From Psychrobacter piscatorii (GTDB taxonomy: Bacteria; Pseudomonadota; Gammaproteobacteria; Pseudomonadales; Moraxellaceae), in contig NZ_CAJHAR010000025.1 of NCBI RefSeq assembly GCF_904846415.1, positions 1-53,507 of the forward strand: 53,507 nt of DNA, given 5' to 3'. This document shows positions 41,239-51,102 of this stretch, piece after piece; positions within the stretch are counted from its first letter, which is position 1; each line of letters begins with the position of its first letter. A program made the position numbers and the translations under genes. The notes below the pieces were generated by a model. It did not search any database. It was not told the origin of the DNA and saw only the letters and a list, made by a program, of their open reading frames with translations.

Positions 41239-42114
41239 ATGAGTGTATTAATCGATAAAGATACCAAAGTATTGGTACAAGGTTTCACTGGTAAAAACGG
41301 TACGTTCCATTCAGAACAAGCCATCGAATACGGCACCAAAGTCGTTGGTGGCGTAACGCCAGGTAAAGGCGGTCAAACGCACCTAGGCCTACCAGTATTT
41401 AACACAATGGCGGAAGCCATGGAAGCGACTCAAGCTGACGCTTCTGTTATCTACGTACCAGCACCATTTGTACTAGACTCTATCGTTGAAGCCATCGATG
41501 CTGGCGTTAAGTTGATCGTTGTGATCACTGAAGGCGTACCGACGATCGATATGCTAAAAGCAAAACGCTATCTTGAAGAAGCGGGTGACGTGCGTTTGGT
41601 TGGTCCTAACTGCCCAGGTGTTATCACGCCAGGCGAATGCAAAATCGGTATCATGCCAGGCCACATCCATCAGCCAGGTAAAGTGGGTATCATCTCACGC
41701 TCTGGTACGTTGACTTACGAAGCCGTCGCTCAAACGACTAAGCTTGGTTTTGGTCAGTCAACGTGTATCGGTATCGGTGGTGATCCTATCCCTGGTATGA
41801 ACCAGATTGATGCATTGAAATTGTTCGAAGCTGATCCACAAACTGAAGCGATCATCCTAATCGGTGAGATCGGTGGTACTGCTGAAGAAGAAGCTGCTGC
41901 TTACATTAAAGACCATGTCACTAAGCCAGTGGTTGGTTATATCGCTGGTGTTACCGCTCCAGAAGGTAAGCGTATGGGTCATGCTGGCGCTATCATCTCT
42001 GGTGGTCAAGGTACTGCTGAAGAGAAATTCAAAGCGTTTGAAGATGCTGGTATCGCGTATACGCGTGACCCATCTAAACTCGGTGAGAAGCTAAAAGAAG
42101 TTACCGGTTGGTAA
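41239..42114 (+). CDS. sucD: Succinyl-CoA synthetase alpha subunit
   Basis: Binds CoA and carries the phosphorylated histidine. 291 aa from ATG 41239 ([18 protein letters not shown]), preceded by AAGG; the open frame from 41182 is an unlikely Cys/His-rich extension. CoA-binding [51 protein letters not shown], and phospho-His segment [18 protein letters not shown]. Last gene of the TCA block. Confidence 0.98.
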   Translation: MSVLIDKDTKVLVQGFTGKNGTFHSEQAIEYGTKVVGGVTPGKGGQTHLGLPVFNTMAEAMEATQADASVIYVPAPFVLDSIVEAIDAGVKLIVVITEGVPTIDMLKAKRYLEEAGDVRLVGPNCPGVITPGECKIGIMPGHIHQPGKVGIISRSGTLTYEAVAQTTKLGFGQSTCIGIGGDPIPGMNQIDALKLFEADPQTEAIILIGEIGGTAEEEAAAYIKDHVTKPVVGYIAGVTAPEGKRMGHAGAIISGGQGTAEEKFKAFEDAGIAYTRDPSKLGEKLKEVTGW

Positions 42115-42168
42115 GATAGGCATTAGTCTACAGTTAAACTACTAAATCTACATTGAAATATGATAAAG

Positions 42169-42195
42169 ACACCCCTACAATGGGGTGTTTTTTTT
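42169..42195 (+). terminator. Terminator after sucD
   Basis: ACACCCC-TACAAT-GGGGTGT followed by eight T, 55 bp after the sucD stop. It marks the end of the conserved core block; the AT-rich polysaccharide locus begins after it. Confidence 0.92.
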
Positions 42196-42388
42196 GAAAA
42201 TAATTTTTGAGATCTTCACTTTTCTTTGAATATATATTTCAATAAAAGTATGAAAAAGATTAACTCTAAAGTAAGTATTTCAAAAATATCTATAAACTAT
42301 CAAAGGTTATTATTCAGAAGTAAATTTATATTACAAATAGCAACGTATCACTTATTGTAGTTAAAATAAATAATATCTCGGAAGAAAA

Positions 42389-43465
42389 ATGATGAACATA
42401 CTTATTACTGGTGGAGCAGGGTTCATTGGTTCAGCAGTTATTCGCCATATTATTGCGAATACTTCTCACAATGTACTAAATATAGACAAACTTACTTACG
42501 CAGGGAACCTAGAGTCTCTTGTCGATATTTCAGATAGTTCTCGCTATCATTTCTCTCTTAATAATATTTGCAATAAATCTGCTATGGAGAAAGTTTTTCA
42601 CGATTTTGAACCTGATATTGTAATGCATTTGGCTGCAGAGTCACATGTTGATCGATCTATTACAGGCTCAGCTGATTTTATCGAAACTAATATTATTGGT
42701 ACTTATACTTTACTTGAAGTTGCTCGTCAGTATTATACAAACTTGAGTGATATTAAGAAGGCTATATTTCGCTTTCATCATATTTCCACTGATGAAGTTT
42801 ATGGTGACTTAGAAGAAGGTAGCGACAATCTATTTGTTGAGAGTACTGCTTATGCTCCAAGTTCACCTTATTCTGCCAGTAAAGCAAGCTCTGATCATCT
42901 AGTACGAGCGTGGTACCGAACGTACGGTTTACCTATTGTTATCACCAACTGTTCTAACAATTATGGACCTTACCATTTTCCAGAAAAATTAATTCCTCTT
43001 ACTATTCTGAATGCATTAAAAGGAAAACCTTTACCAATATATGGCAATGGATTGCAGGTTCGAGATTGGTTATATGTCGAAGATCATGCACGTGCACTGT
43101 TTTTAGTAGCGACCGAAGCAGAGATTGGTGAAACTTATAACATAGGTGGGCATAACGAACTAAAGAATATTGATGTAGTCAAAGGAATTTGTAATTTACT
43201 TGAAGAGCTTGTTCCTAATAAACCAAATGGTATAGGCAACTATGTTGACTTAATCACTTATGTCAAAGATCGTCCAGGTCATGACTTACGTTATGCTATC
43301 GATGCTAGCAAGATTCAGAAAGAGCTTGGTTGGACGCCAAATGAAATATTTGAAACAGGACTAAGAAAAACGGTACAGTGGTACTTAGATAATCAAGATT
43401 GGGTCGAAAATGTGGAAACTGGTGAATATAAAAATTGGATACAAAAACAGTATCAAAATAACTGA
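42389..43465 (+). CDS. rmlB: dTDP-glucose 4,6-dehydratase
   Basis: Second step of dTDP-L-rhamnose synthesis: dTDP-glucose to the 4-keto-6-deoxy sugar. 358 aa extended SDR: NAD-binding [36 protein letters not shown], catalytic [29 protein letters not shown] and [15 protein letters not shown] at 42389 follows CGGAAGAAAA; an ATG at 42392 is equally possible. First gene of rmlBDAC and clearly more AT-rich than the suc genes. Confidence 0.97.
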   Translation: MMNILITGGAGFIGSAVIRHIIANTSHNVLNIDKLTYAGNLESLVDISDSSRYHFSLNNICNKSAMEKVFHDFEPDIVMHLAAESHVDRSITGSADFIETNIIGTYTLLEVARQYYTNLSDIKKAIFRFHHISTDEVYGDLEEGSDNLFVESTAYAPSSPYSASKASSDHLVRAWYRTYGLPIVITNCSNNYGPYHFPEKLIPLTILNALKGKPLPIYGNGLQVRDWLYVEDHARALFLVATEAEIGETYNIGGHNELKNIDVVKGICNLLEELVPNKPNGIGNYVDLITYVKDRPGHDLRYAIDASKIQKELGWTPNEIFETGLRKTVQWYLDNQDWVENVETGEYKNWIQKQYQNN

Positions 43466-43534
43466 TACCTCAAGTATTTAGCACTAAATACTTCAAACAA
43501 TTATAACTTTTTTATTATGGTTACTGGTTTATAA

Positions 43535-44449
43535 ATGAATATTATTCTGTTAGGAAAAGATGGACAGGTAGGTTGGGAGCTCCAGCGTGCCTTGCAACCT
43601 CTTGGTAAAGTGTTTGCATTAAGTCGTCATTCTAATGCGAATGGTTTATGTGGAGATTTATCAAATTACGATACGATGTTTTCTCTTTTTACAAAAATAA
43701 GCCCCGATATAGTTGTTAATGCCGCTGCTTATACTGCTGTCGATAAGGCAGAGAGTGAACAGGCCGAAGCAGATATTGTCAATCATTTGGCAGTAGACAA
43801 CCTAGCAAAACTATGTAAAAGTCATCAGGCTCTATTAGTTCATTATTCTACAGACTATGTTTTTGATGGTAGTGGTGATATCCCTTGGTCAGAAAAAGAT
43901 GTTAGCTGTCCAATAAATTATTATGGGAAAAGTAAAAGAGCAGGTGAGTTAGCATTAGAAGAAAGTGGTGTAAAGTTCATTAACTTTCGAACTAGTTGGG
44001 TATATAGCACATATGGTAGTAACTTTATCAAAACTATGCTAAATCTAGCTACAGATAAAACGCAGCTATCTATTATTTCTGATCAAGTTGGATCACCTAC
44101 AGGAGCGAGTCTAATCGCGGATGTTACTGCTCAAGTAATTCGTTACTACAACTTGCAGAATAGTATTCGATGTCAAGAATTACATGGACATTACCATCTT
44201 GCACCAACAGGATTCTGTTCTTGGTTCGAATATGCCAACTTCATTTTCGATAATGCTAAGGAACTAGGGAAAGTCTTAGCTGTAGAAGAAGTGAGTGCTA
44301 TTACTACCGAGCAATATCCGACTCCTGCTAAACGCCCACATAATTCTCGATTAAATACACAAAAACTTCAAACCCAATTTGACTTGTATTTGCCAAACTG
44401 GCAGCAAGGGGTTATTCACGTTTTAAAGGAATTGATTCATGGAAAATAG
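43535..44449 (+). CDS. rmlD: dTDP-4-dehydrorhamnose reductase
   Basis: Final step giving dTDP-L-rhamnose. 304 aa [43 protein letters not shown], catalytic [18 protein letters not shown], and the C-terminal [12 protein letters not shown]. Its end overlaps the rmlA start by 11 bp, indicating co-translation. Confidence 0.96.
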   Translation: MNIILLGKDGQVGWELQRALQPLGKVFALSRHSNANGLCGDLSNYDTMFSLFTKISPDIVVNAAAYTAVDKAESEQAEADIVNHLAVDNLAKLCKSHQALLVHYSTDYVFDGSGDIPWSEKDVSCPINYYGKSKRAGELALEESGVKFINFRTSWVYSTYGSNFIKTMLNLATDKTQLSIISDQVGSPTGASLIADVTAQVIRYYNLQNSIRCQELHGHYHLAPTGFCSWFEYANFIFDNAKELGKVLAVEEVSAITTEQYPTPAKRPHNSRLNTQKLQTQFDLYLPNWQQGVIHVLKELIHGK

Positions 44450-45353
44450 TACTCAAAAATTGGAAAGTACAAATCGTAAAGGTATTATTTTAGCAGGTGG
44501 TTCGGGAACGCGTCTGTACCCTATCACAATGGGAACATCCAAGCAGCTCTTACCTATATATGACAAGCCAATGATTTATTATCCTTTATCAGTACTAATG
44601 CTTGCAGGGATACGTGAGATTTTAATTATTTCTACGCCAGAAGATTTACCAAATTTTGAAAAATTGCTCGGTACAGGTGCAGAGATAGGTCTAAAACTAT
44701 CTTATAAAGTACAGCCTTCTCCTGATGGACTCGCGCAGGCTTTCGTATTAGGTGAAGAGTTTATTGGAAACGATAATGTTTGTTTAATTTTGGGTGATAA
44801 CATTTTTTATGGTCATCATTTTACTGAACAGCTATTGCGGGCTAGCAGCCAAGATAATGGAGCAACGGTTTTTGGTTACTATGTTACTGATCCAGAACGT
44901 TTTGGTGTCGTAGATTTTGATAAAGCTGGTAAGGCTCTGAGTATTGAAGAAAAACCTTCTCAACCTAAATCTAATTATGCAGTAACAGGTTTATATTTTT
45001 ATGATAATCAAGTAGTTGAAATTGCAAAAAATATCAAACCTTCTCATCGAGGTGAATTAGAGATCACAGATGTCAATAATGTTTATCTTAGTCAACAACA
45101 ACTAAATGTTGAGCTACTTGGACGCGGCTTCGCCTGGCTAGATACAGGTACGCATGACTCCTTGGTAGAGGCAGGGCAATTCGTACAAACTATCGAGCAT
45201 CGTCAGGGGCTGAAAGTGGCTTGTCTAGAAGAGATTGCGTACAATAAGGGCTGGATTGACGATGAACAGTTACTAGAGCGTGCTAATTTCTTTAAGAAAA
45301 CAGGTTACGGCCAATACTTATTAGGTCTCTGTGAAGAAAAGAATAAGAAATAG
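44439..45353 (+). CDS. rmlA: Glucose-1-phosphate thymidylyltransferase
   Basis: First step of dTDP-rhamnose synthesis: dTTP plus glucose 1-phosphate to dTDP-glucose. 304 aa: nucleotide-binding [17 protein letters not shown] at about 14-30, [28 protein letters not shown], and [16 protein letters not shown]. The start overlaps rmlD by 11 bp. About 12 extra residues precede the usual N-terminus; an alternative start further in is not obvious. Confidence 0.97.
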   Translation: MENSTQKLESTNRKGIILAGGSGTRLYPITMGTSKQLLPIYDKPMIYYPLSVLMLAGIREILIISTPEDLPNFEKLLGTGAEIGLKLSYKVQPSPDGLAQAFVLGEEFIGNDNVCLILGDNIFYGHHFTEQLLRASSQDNGATVFGYYVTDPERFGVVDFDKAGKALSIEEKPSQPKSNYAVTGLYFYDNQVVEIAKNIKPSHRGELEITDVNNVYLSQQQLNVELLGRGFAWLDTGTHDSLVEAGQFVQTIEHRQGLKVACLEEIAYNKGWIDDEQLLERANFFKKTGYGQYLLGLCEEKNKK

Positions 45354-45401
45354 TCGAGTACCAAATGTAATCAATTGCAATAATTTGAAGAGAGTCAATC
45401 G

Positions 45402-45974
45402 ATGAATGTTATAGAAACTAAAATATCTGACTTACTTATCTTTGAGCCGCGTATTTTTTCAGATGAGCGTGGCTGGTTTATGGAAAGTTTCAATCAAAAA
45501 ATATTCCATGAAGAACTAGAAAAACGTGATTTAGATATTCCAGAATTTGTACAGGACAACCATTCTTGCTCGGAGAAAGGCGTATTACGTGGTTTGCATT
45601 ATCAACTTGGACCTTATGCGCAAGGTAAATTAGTACGTGTAGTGCAGGGTCGTGCATGGGATGTAGCAGTAGATATACGTAAAGGCTCTCCAACTTTTGG
45701 TCAATGGGTAGGTGTTGAGTTAGATACTAAACACCATCGTCAATTTTGGATACCAGCAGGTTTCGCACATGGCTTTGTCGCTTTAGAGGATGATACGCAT
45801 TTCTTATATAAGACTACTAATTTTTACCATAAAGATAGTGAGCGAAGCATCGTATATAATGATAAGACATTAAGTGTTGACTGGCAACTCAATGATGAAG
45901 AATTCAAACTTACTAATAAAGATCATGAAGGTATGAGTCTAGAAGAAGCTATAAAAAATAACGATATTTTTTGA
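45402..45974 (+). CDS. rmlC: dTDP-4-dehydrorhamnose 3,5-epimerase
   Basis: Third step of dTDP-rhamnose synthesis. 190-aa cupin: FEPRIFSDERGWFMESFN, QDNHSCSEKGVLRGLHYQ with the catalytic His, GRAWDVAVDIRKGSPTFGQW and FWIPAGFAHGFVALED. Completes rmlBDAC. GAAGAGAG lies 6-7 bp before ATG 45402. Confidence 0.97.
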   Translation: MNVIETKISDLLIFEPRIFSDERGWFMESFNQKIFHEELEKRDLDIPEFVQDNHSCSEKGVLRGLHYQLGPYAQGKLVRVVQGRAWDVAVDIRKGSPTFGQWVGVELDTKHHRQFWIPAGFAHGFVALEDDTHFLYKTTNFYHKDSERSIVYNDKTLSVDWQLNDEEFKLTNKDHEGMSLEEAIKNNDIF

Positions 45975-46536
45975 AATTTTATTTTATAAATAATATTAAA
46001 CAAATTATTTTCAACTCCAACCTTTTTAGAAGAAGCAGATATGACTGAAGCAAACATGAATAATACTATCGTCAATAACTATTCTAAAAATACTAAGTTT
46101 AAAAAAAGACTATATGCAATAAACTTACCTAAGTTTGAAAAGCAGATAGCAAAAAACTATGTTAACTTAGAAAAACTAGAATGTAATACGATTGAAAACG
46201 GTATTATTTTACCTTTGCGTAAAACAGAAATCCCATCTACGGATGCCATCTATGAAGGTGGTGTCTGTGATGAAAATTTAAAATTTATTGCTGGTCATAA
46301 AAGAGTAAATAGCGAAAAACCTCATAATTTCGAGTGTATTCGTTCTTATACTATTGATAAAAAAGAAATAGATTTGGTCGATGAAGAGGTTGTATTCGCT
46401 GGTATTGCTTATAGCCATTTTGGTCATTTTCTTGTAGAAACAATGAATCGTCTATGGTGGGTTGTAAAGAATAATATAAAAAATAAAAAAATTGTTTTTC
46501 TGAAAAATAAACATTTTGATTCAAGTTTTATAGAAT

Positions 46537-47593
46537 CTTAGATTAACACACCAAGTGCAACGCTAATTAATATTATAGAACGCCTGCATAGGCGTCTTAA
46601 ACCCTAAGCGTTTTCTTGGTCTGTTATTTAGTTTGTTCTCAATGTCCTGCATCTCATCATCAGAGACTTGTCTAAAGTCACAACCCTTAGGCAAGTACTC
46701 TCTGATAAGGCCATTGGTATTCTCGTTGGTTCCTCGCTGCCATGACGCATAAGCATCGGCAAAGAAGAAAGGGCTAAAGAGCTTTTGTTTCACCTTCTTA
46801 TGCTGAGCAAACTCTTTACCATTGTCAGAGGTAATGGTCTTAACCTGCAACCTCACTGGCGCTAAGAGTTCTATCATTGCCTCTGATACTTGCTGTGCTG
46901 TTTTATGACCCACACGCTTCATCTTCAATAGCCCCGTTTTACGTTCAACGAGCGTGACAATCGCTTGCTTGTGATGCTGACCGATAACGGTATCCGCTTC
47001 CCAATCTCCAATACGTGAGCGTTCTTCAACAATACAAGGGCGCTCATGAATCGAGACTCTGTCATTGATACGACCACGGGTCTCAGCGGTTAGGCGTTTA
47101 CGGTATGGTTTGGCTTTACGTCTGAGACACTGCCACAATGTACCGCCCTGCCTCTTATCACGCCAAATATAGCGATAAATGCTCATATGACTGATACCAG
47201 CATGAACGCCAGATATTTGCTCAGGACTCCAGTTCTCTTTAAGCTTGTCTGTCACCCATGCCCAGAGGTCAGTCACAATAGTTGTGGCGTTGTTAGCCCG
47301 TCTGTCACAAGCCTTGTTATTAGCATGCTTTGCTCGGTAACCTCGTAGGCTTTTATTACGCCTAAGCTCTCTTGATATGGTACTGGGACTTCTGTTTAAC
47401 ACCCTCGCTATGAAATTAATACTATGTTTTGCCCCTTTAAGGGCATAAATCTGGTATCGTTCACCTAGGCTTAGATGTGTATAGCTCATGGTTGCAATCT
47501 CACTTTGGTCGGTGGATAAAAACTTTGATGCTAGCGCATCTAGGTCTTTTTTTCACCTTGCATTTGGTATTGCACTTCATGTGTTAATCTAAG
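46537..47593 (-). mobile_element. Complete IS30-family insertion sequence, 1,057 bp
   Basis: Terminal inverted repeats of 24 bp (46537-46560 and 47570-47593; start CTTAGATTAACACA) match at 22 of 24 positions. They are flanked by AAT at 46534-46536 and 47594-47596, a 3-bp target duplication. A single intact transposase gene lies on the minus strand. The element sits inside the GT61 gene in the opposite orientation. Confidence 0.92.
46563..47489 (-). CDS. IS30-family transposase
   Basis: 308 aa, full length. N-terminal helix-turn-helix (YTHLSLGERYQIYALK, SINFIARVLNRSPSTISRELRRN), then the DDE catalytic domain: IGDWEADTVIGQ (first Asp), VKTITSDNGKEFAQH (second Asp) and QRGTNENTNGLIREYLPKG (Glu), ending KTPMQAFYN. 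No frameshift or stop, so the element may be active. Confidence 0.96.
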   Translation of the reverse strand: MSYTHLSLGERYQIYALKGAKHSINFIARVLNRSPSTISRELRRNKSLRGYRAKHANNKACDRRANNATTIVTDLWAWVTDKLKENWSPEQISGVHAGISHMSIYRYIWRDKRQGGTLWQCLRRKAKPYRKRLTAETRGRINDRVSIHERPCIVEERSRIGDWEADTVIGQHHKQAIVTLVERKTGLLKMKRVGHKTAQQVSEAMIELLAPVRLQVKTITSDNGKEFAQHKKVKQKLFSPFFFADAYASWQRGTNENTNGLIREYLPKGCDFRQVSDDEMQDIENKLNNRPRKRLGFKTPMQAFYNIN

Positions 47594-48704
47594 AATTAAT
47601 TGAACTAGTAGGTATAGAAAAAAGAAATATAATTTTTTTAGATGTACCAACTCAGTTTAAAAAAATTAAAATACCAGATCAGTCTCTATGCTATTTTAGT
47701 CACTATCACCAAGAGTATACATACCCATATCAAGCTATTATGGATAATATAAATCCAGCAGAACATAGAAAGGTTTATTTGTCTCGTACGAAGTTTATAA
47801 AGAAAGACTGTATTAACGAAGAATATTTTGAAAGCTTCTATAGACAACAGGGGTTTGAAATAATATACCCCGAGCAGTTAAATATCAAAGAACAAATTTC
47901 AATTATTTCAGGAGCTGATCAGATTGTAAGTACAATTGGTACAGTTTCTCATCTTGGGCTCTTTGCTAAGAAAAATGCTAAAATTATAACGTTGCTACGT
48001 GCACGTAACTATTTCAATGCTACACAAAGTATAGTTAATCAAGCGAAGGAGTTGGATTACGTATTTGTCGATGTCACATGCAATTTTTTACCACATCGAT
48101 ATTCTGCAAATTGCTACTATATTGGTCCTAATAACACATGGGTTGAGTTTGTTAAGCAAGAGTATAATATAAATCTTGATATTAATATTTTAGATTATCT
48201 TAATTCTAATAATTCTCATATTGGTGATTATTTTCAGCAGTGGATGAAGATATTTAGCTCTAAAAAGCAACTTTCTAAAATTCAAAGTGATAATTCATTA
48301 GATATTTTGAATAATTTGGAAGTTATTTTTGCTAATAATAAAGATATAACTAAAGAGCCATCAAGAAGCCTGGTAATAGATTCAAACACAAGTTCTAGAA
48401 AAAGCGATTTATTTAAAAATAAAGTATTCTCATTTTCAAGATATGATGGTACTTATTCTCGCCAAATTTTGCTAAGTGAGTCGGGGCTGATTCAAACAAT
48501 AAATGGCAAAGACCATTCTAATGAAAGTTTTTGGGAGATAAGAAATAATGAGTTAGTGTTTTTGAGTATGAACAAGAAGCTTACAAGTCGATATTTCTTA
48601 ACTAAAGAAAAACCAGAGGGTTTGTTTTTGTTAGGCTATTACGAACCTAACAAAGAAATAATATTTAAATTAAATGAAGTTAAAACAACAGGATTAAGAG
48701 TAGT

Positions 48705-48712
48705 AAAAAAAA
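48705..48712. repeat. A8 homopolymer at a frame junction
   Basis: Eight A residues near the end of the GT61 frame. Losing one A would run the upstream frame (VVKK) directly into the downstream SGNH/AlgX-like frame (LKFNNNVVIFDNVLFL) without a stop. This is either an indel mutation, a slippery tract for expression switching, or a sequencing error. Confidence 0.55.
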
Positions 48713-49648
48713 CTAAAATTTAATAATAATGTTGTAATTTTTGATAATGTACTTTTTTTACATCAAGAAAACCTTGCTCAACGTCAATTTCAGACATTAA
48801 TGGGTGAGGTTATTATAGACTCTAAAAACAATGTTAACTTTCAAAATAATATGGCTCATAACCTAGCCATAGCGAAGCGTGATAATTTTGACTATAAACA
48901 TATTGTTTTTCCTGCTAAACCTATCATTTATAAAGAACACTTTAAGAGTATAGGGATTAATCTAAACTCTATATTTAGTCAAAGTTTTCATCATCCGGAC
49001 GTAATTTATCCTAATTTGAGTATTGAAGACTATCATTTACAAGATACTCAAATAAATGATGCGGGTAGTTTCAAAGTTATTTCAAAGGTTTTAGAAAACC
49101 TTGGGTATCCAGCTTTACCAAATCTTATTTTTACAGATGACAAGAAGCTTGGAGATTTAACAATAATGTTAGGAAAAGATGATTTTGAAAATATTAAAGT
49201 TGTAAGTGGATTTACTGATATGTTATTTGAACCTAGAGAATTTACGTTTGGTGCTGCTTTGAAAGGCAATACTGGAGATATAAAAATATTAGTGAACCCT
49301 AAAGCGCTCTATAAACGTAGATTAGTGCTATTTGGCGACAGTTTTTTTGAATTCAGTTTAAGAGTTTATAGTGGTTTGTTTAATGAGGTTATATATCTTA
49401 GAAAACCTTATATTATCGATGATATAATGAGAATCTTGGAACCTGCAGTTGTACTTACGGCTAATACTGAGAGATACCTATATAGCGTGCCTGATTGTAA
49501 TAAGGATAAGCCTTGGTTTATGAACTACTTAAGTAGAAAATTCAAAAGCGATCTTCTCTCAGATGAAAGTAGGAATGCCTTTGAAGCAATGTTTTCAGGT
49601 AAGAAATCTAAAGTTTATAAAGAGACTTTTGGAGATATATTAGAATAA
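48707..49648 (+). CDS. AlgX/SGNH-like acyltransferase-type reading frame lacking a clear start
   Basis: The frame is open from 48707 to 49648; the only ATG near the beginning is 48800 (282 aa). Upstream of it the frame reads NNNVVIFDNVLFLHQENLAQRQF, which looks like genuine protein of the AlgX/AlgJ type, so ATG 48800 probably truncates the domain. Later KHIVFPAKPIIYKEHF and LVLFGDSFFEFSLRVY (GDSxx, SGNH block I-like order) suggest a polysaccharide O-acetyltransferase or hydrolase. No signal peptide is visible. Either the gene has lost its 5' end or it was fused to the GT61 gene and separated by a +/-1 change at the A8 tract. Confidence 0.5.
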   Translation, partial: KKLKFNNNVVIFDNVLFLHQENLAQRQFQTLMGEVIIDSKNNVNFQNNMAHNLAIAKRDNFDYKHIVFPAKPIIYKEHFKSIGINLNSIFSQSFHHPDVIYPNLSIEDYHLQDTQINDAGSFKVISKVLENLGYPALPNLIFTDDKKLGDLTIMLGKDDFENIKVVSGFTDMLFEPREFTFGAALKGNTGDIKILVNPKALYKRRLVLFGDSFFEFSLRVYSGLFNEVIYLRKPYIIDDIMRILEPAVVLTANTERYLYSVPDCNKDKPWFMNYLSRKFKSDLLSDESRNAFEAMFSGKKSKVYKETFGDILE

Positions 49649-49812
49649 ATTTCTAATTATATTGTAACTTTTGAAAAAAATATTAGTTTATTGAGTTTTG
49701 CTGATGGAATTAAATGGCTATTAATAATTAATTCCAGATTTTTATCATATGGAATTAATTGAAAAAGACAATATTTTTAAAAAGTAAAATTTTATAACTA
49801 TGGATTAAGTTT

Positions 49813-51102
49813 ATGAGTAAGCTAACTAAATTAGTTAAAAATCCCACTCTTTTTTTCTCAGATTCGATAAAAAAGCGTAAGCAACAGCTGATAAATAAAT
49901 CTCAAGAAATATTAAATGTTTCTATTACAAAAAATGAGCCAAGTGTTAAGCCAAGTGTTAAGCCAAGTGTTAAGCCAAGTTTACTAATCAATACAGAAAT
50001 AAATTTATTTTCAAAATATTTTATATTACACACTGGTGAGAAGCAGTTTTCATTATCTCATATAAAAATGTGGTATGAGTATTTTTGTCAATCAGGCTTT
50101 AGCTTTATTATAGTCACTCGTTATGGTGAAGCATATGATGACATTCTTAGCGAATATCCTGAAGCAACAATTGTTTTAGCAAAGAACAAAGAAGATATCG
50201 ATATTTTATTTAGAAGTGTTGCTTCTATAGAGGCATGTTTTTATATGTCTAATACGGGTAACAACTCACATTTATTGTACCACGTAGATTCTAAACACAT
50301 ATTTATTGGTCATGGTGATAGTGATAAGAGTGCAAGTGCTCATAAGTATTTTAGAGTTTACGATGAAAACTGGACGGCAGGTCAAGCTCATATAGATAGA
50401 TTCAAAAATGCAGGATTTGAATTAAATGGACTGAAACAAGTCAAAGTGGGCCGTCCTACACTTATTAATACTATTAAGTCCTCTGAAGTGTACTGGAAAG
50501 ATCGTTTTAACGGATGTTATAAATTGCTATATCTTCCAACATGGGAAGGTGCTTATAAAGAGCAAGACTACTCGTCTCTATCCATAGTAACCAATGTTAT
50601 AGCAGAGATTTCTAATATAACTAATATTAGTACGTCAGTTAAACTGCACCCTTTCACTGGTAGAAGAGCTTTGCAATTCAATAACTTAGAGAAAGATATT
50701 TTAGATCTAAGACATGAAGGGGAATTAGGAGCAACGGATTCTATTACCGTAATAAGCAAATCAGATAGTCTTTTACATCATATCCAAAGCTCAAATATAT
50801 TCATCTGTGATATATCTGCTGTAGTATCTGAATGCTTAGCAGCTAATGCACCAATATTCCTCTATATTCCTAAAGATAAAGACTTTAATCTGTCTAAGAG
50901 TAACATGCCTTATTCTGAATATTGCTATGTTTTTTCGTCGTTACCACAGCTTTTGGAGCTGATTGTTACTGTAATATTGGATGGCAATGATTTCTTGTTC
51001 AATAAAAGAAGAATTGCAGCTGAGTATATAATAAGCGTCGAAGAAACAATGAATAATAGCTTCGTTAAAAAACTACAGGAATTAGGTGTTAATAATGCAT
51101 AA
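49813..51102 (+). CDS. CDP-glycerol/CDP-ribitol glycerophosphotransferase-like protein (TagF family)
   Basis: 429 aa, likely a cytosolic-face transferase polymerising polyol phosphate from a CDP-activated precursor. N-terminal basic segment MSKLTKLVKNPTLFFSDSIKKR is the kind seen in capsule polymerases, then an SVKP repeat (residues 44-56). The transferase domain has HIFIGHGDSDKS (His167) and TSVKLHPF (His279), equivalent to the two essential His of TagF, and CDISAVVSECLAANAP (333-346) for the substrate phosphate. No RBS of quality is visible. It overlaps the next gene by 8 bp. The acceptor and the polyol cannot be read, but the CDP-ribitol-type synthase downstream favours ribitol. Confidence 0.75.
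   Translation: MSKLTKLVKNPTLFFSDSIKKRKQQLINKSQEILNVSITKNEPSVKPSVKPSVKPSLLINTEINLFSKYFILHTGEKQFSLSHIKMWYEYFCQSGFSFIIVTRYGEAYDDILSEYPEATIVLAKNKEDIDILFRSVASIEACFYMSNTGNNSHLLYHVDSKHIFIGHGDSDKSASAHKYFRVYDENWTAGQAHIDRFKNAGFELNGLKQVKVGRPTLINTIKSSEVYWKDRFNGCYKLLYLPTWEGAYKEQDYSSLSIVTNVIAEISNITNISTSVKLHPFTGRRALQFNNLEKDILDLRHEGELGATDSITVISKSDSLLHHIQSSNIFICDISAVVSECLAANAPIFLYIPKDKDFNLSKSNMPYSEYCYVFSSLPQLLELIVTVILDGNDFLFNKRRIAAEYIISVEETMNNSFVKKLQELGVNNA
49939..49980 (+). repeat. 12-bp tandem repeat, 3.5 copies
   Basis: CCAAGTGTTAAG repeated three times plus CCAAGT, coding Ser-Val-Lys-Pro units near the N-terminus of the TagF-like protein. The repeat is in frame, so copy-number change would only lengthen or shorten the linker. 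Confidence 0.9.

Larger units (their letters stand above)
46041..48723 (+). pseudogene. Family-61 glycosyltransferase (DUF563-like), interrupted by an IS30 element
   Basis: The 5' part (46041-46536) encodes GVCDENLKFIAGHKR and ...SHFGHFLVETMNRLWW, typical of GT61/DUF563 transferases. The 3' part (47597-48723) continues with YLSRTKFIKKD, GFEIIYPEQLNIKEQISIISGADQIVSTIG and LLRARNY. Removing the 1,057-bp IS plus one 3-bp target copy (AAT) rejoins the codon as TTA and restores an uninterrupted 540-codon frame, so the insertion is clean and probably recent. After about residue 430 there is an extra small beta-rich domain (FSFSRYDGTYSRQILL, DHSNESFWEI). The sugar transferred is unknown. Two fragments could still be expressed (166 aa, and 327 aa from ATG 47740), but neither is likely to be active. 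Confidence 0.88.

Noticed and set aside
46537..47593. CTTAG/CTAAG as target duplication of the IS30 element
   Set aside because: They are inverted, not direct, copies and belong to the terminal repeats; AAT is the direct duplication that also restores the reading frame.
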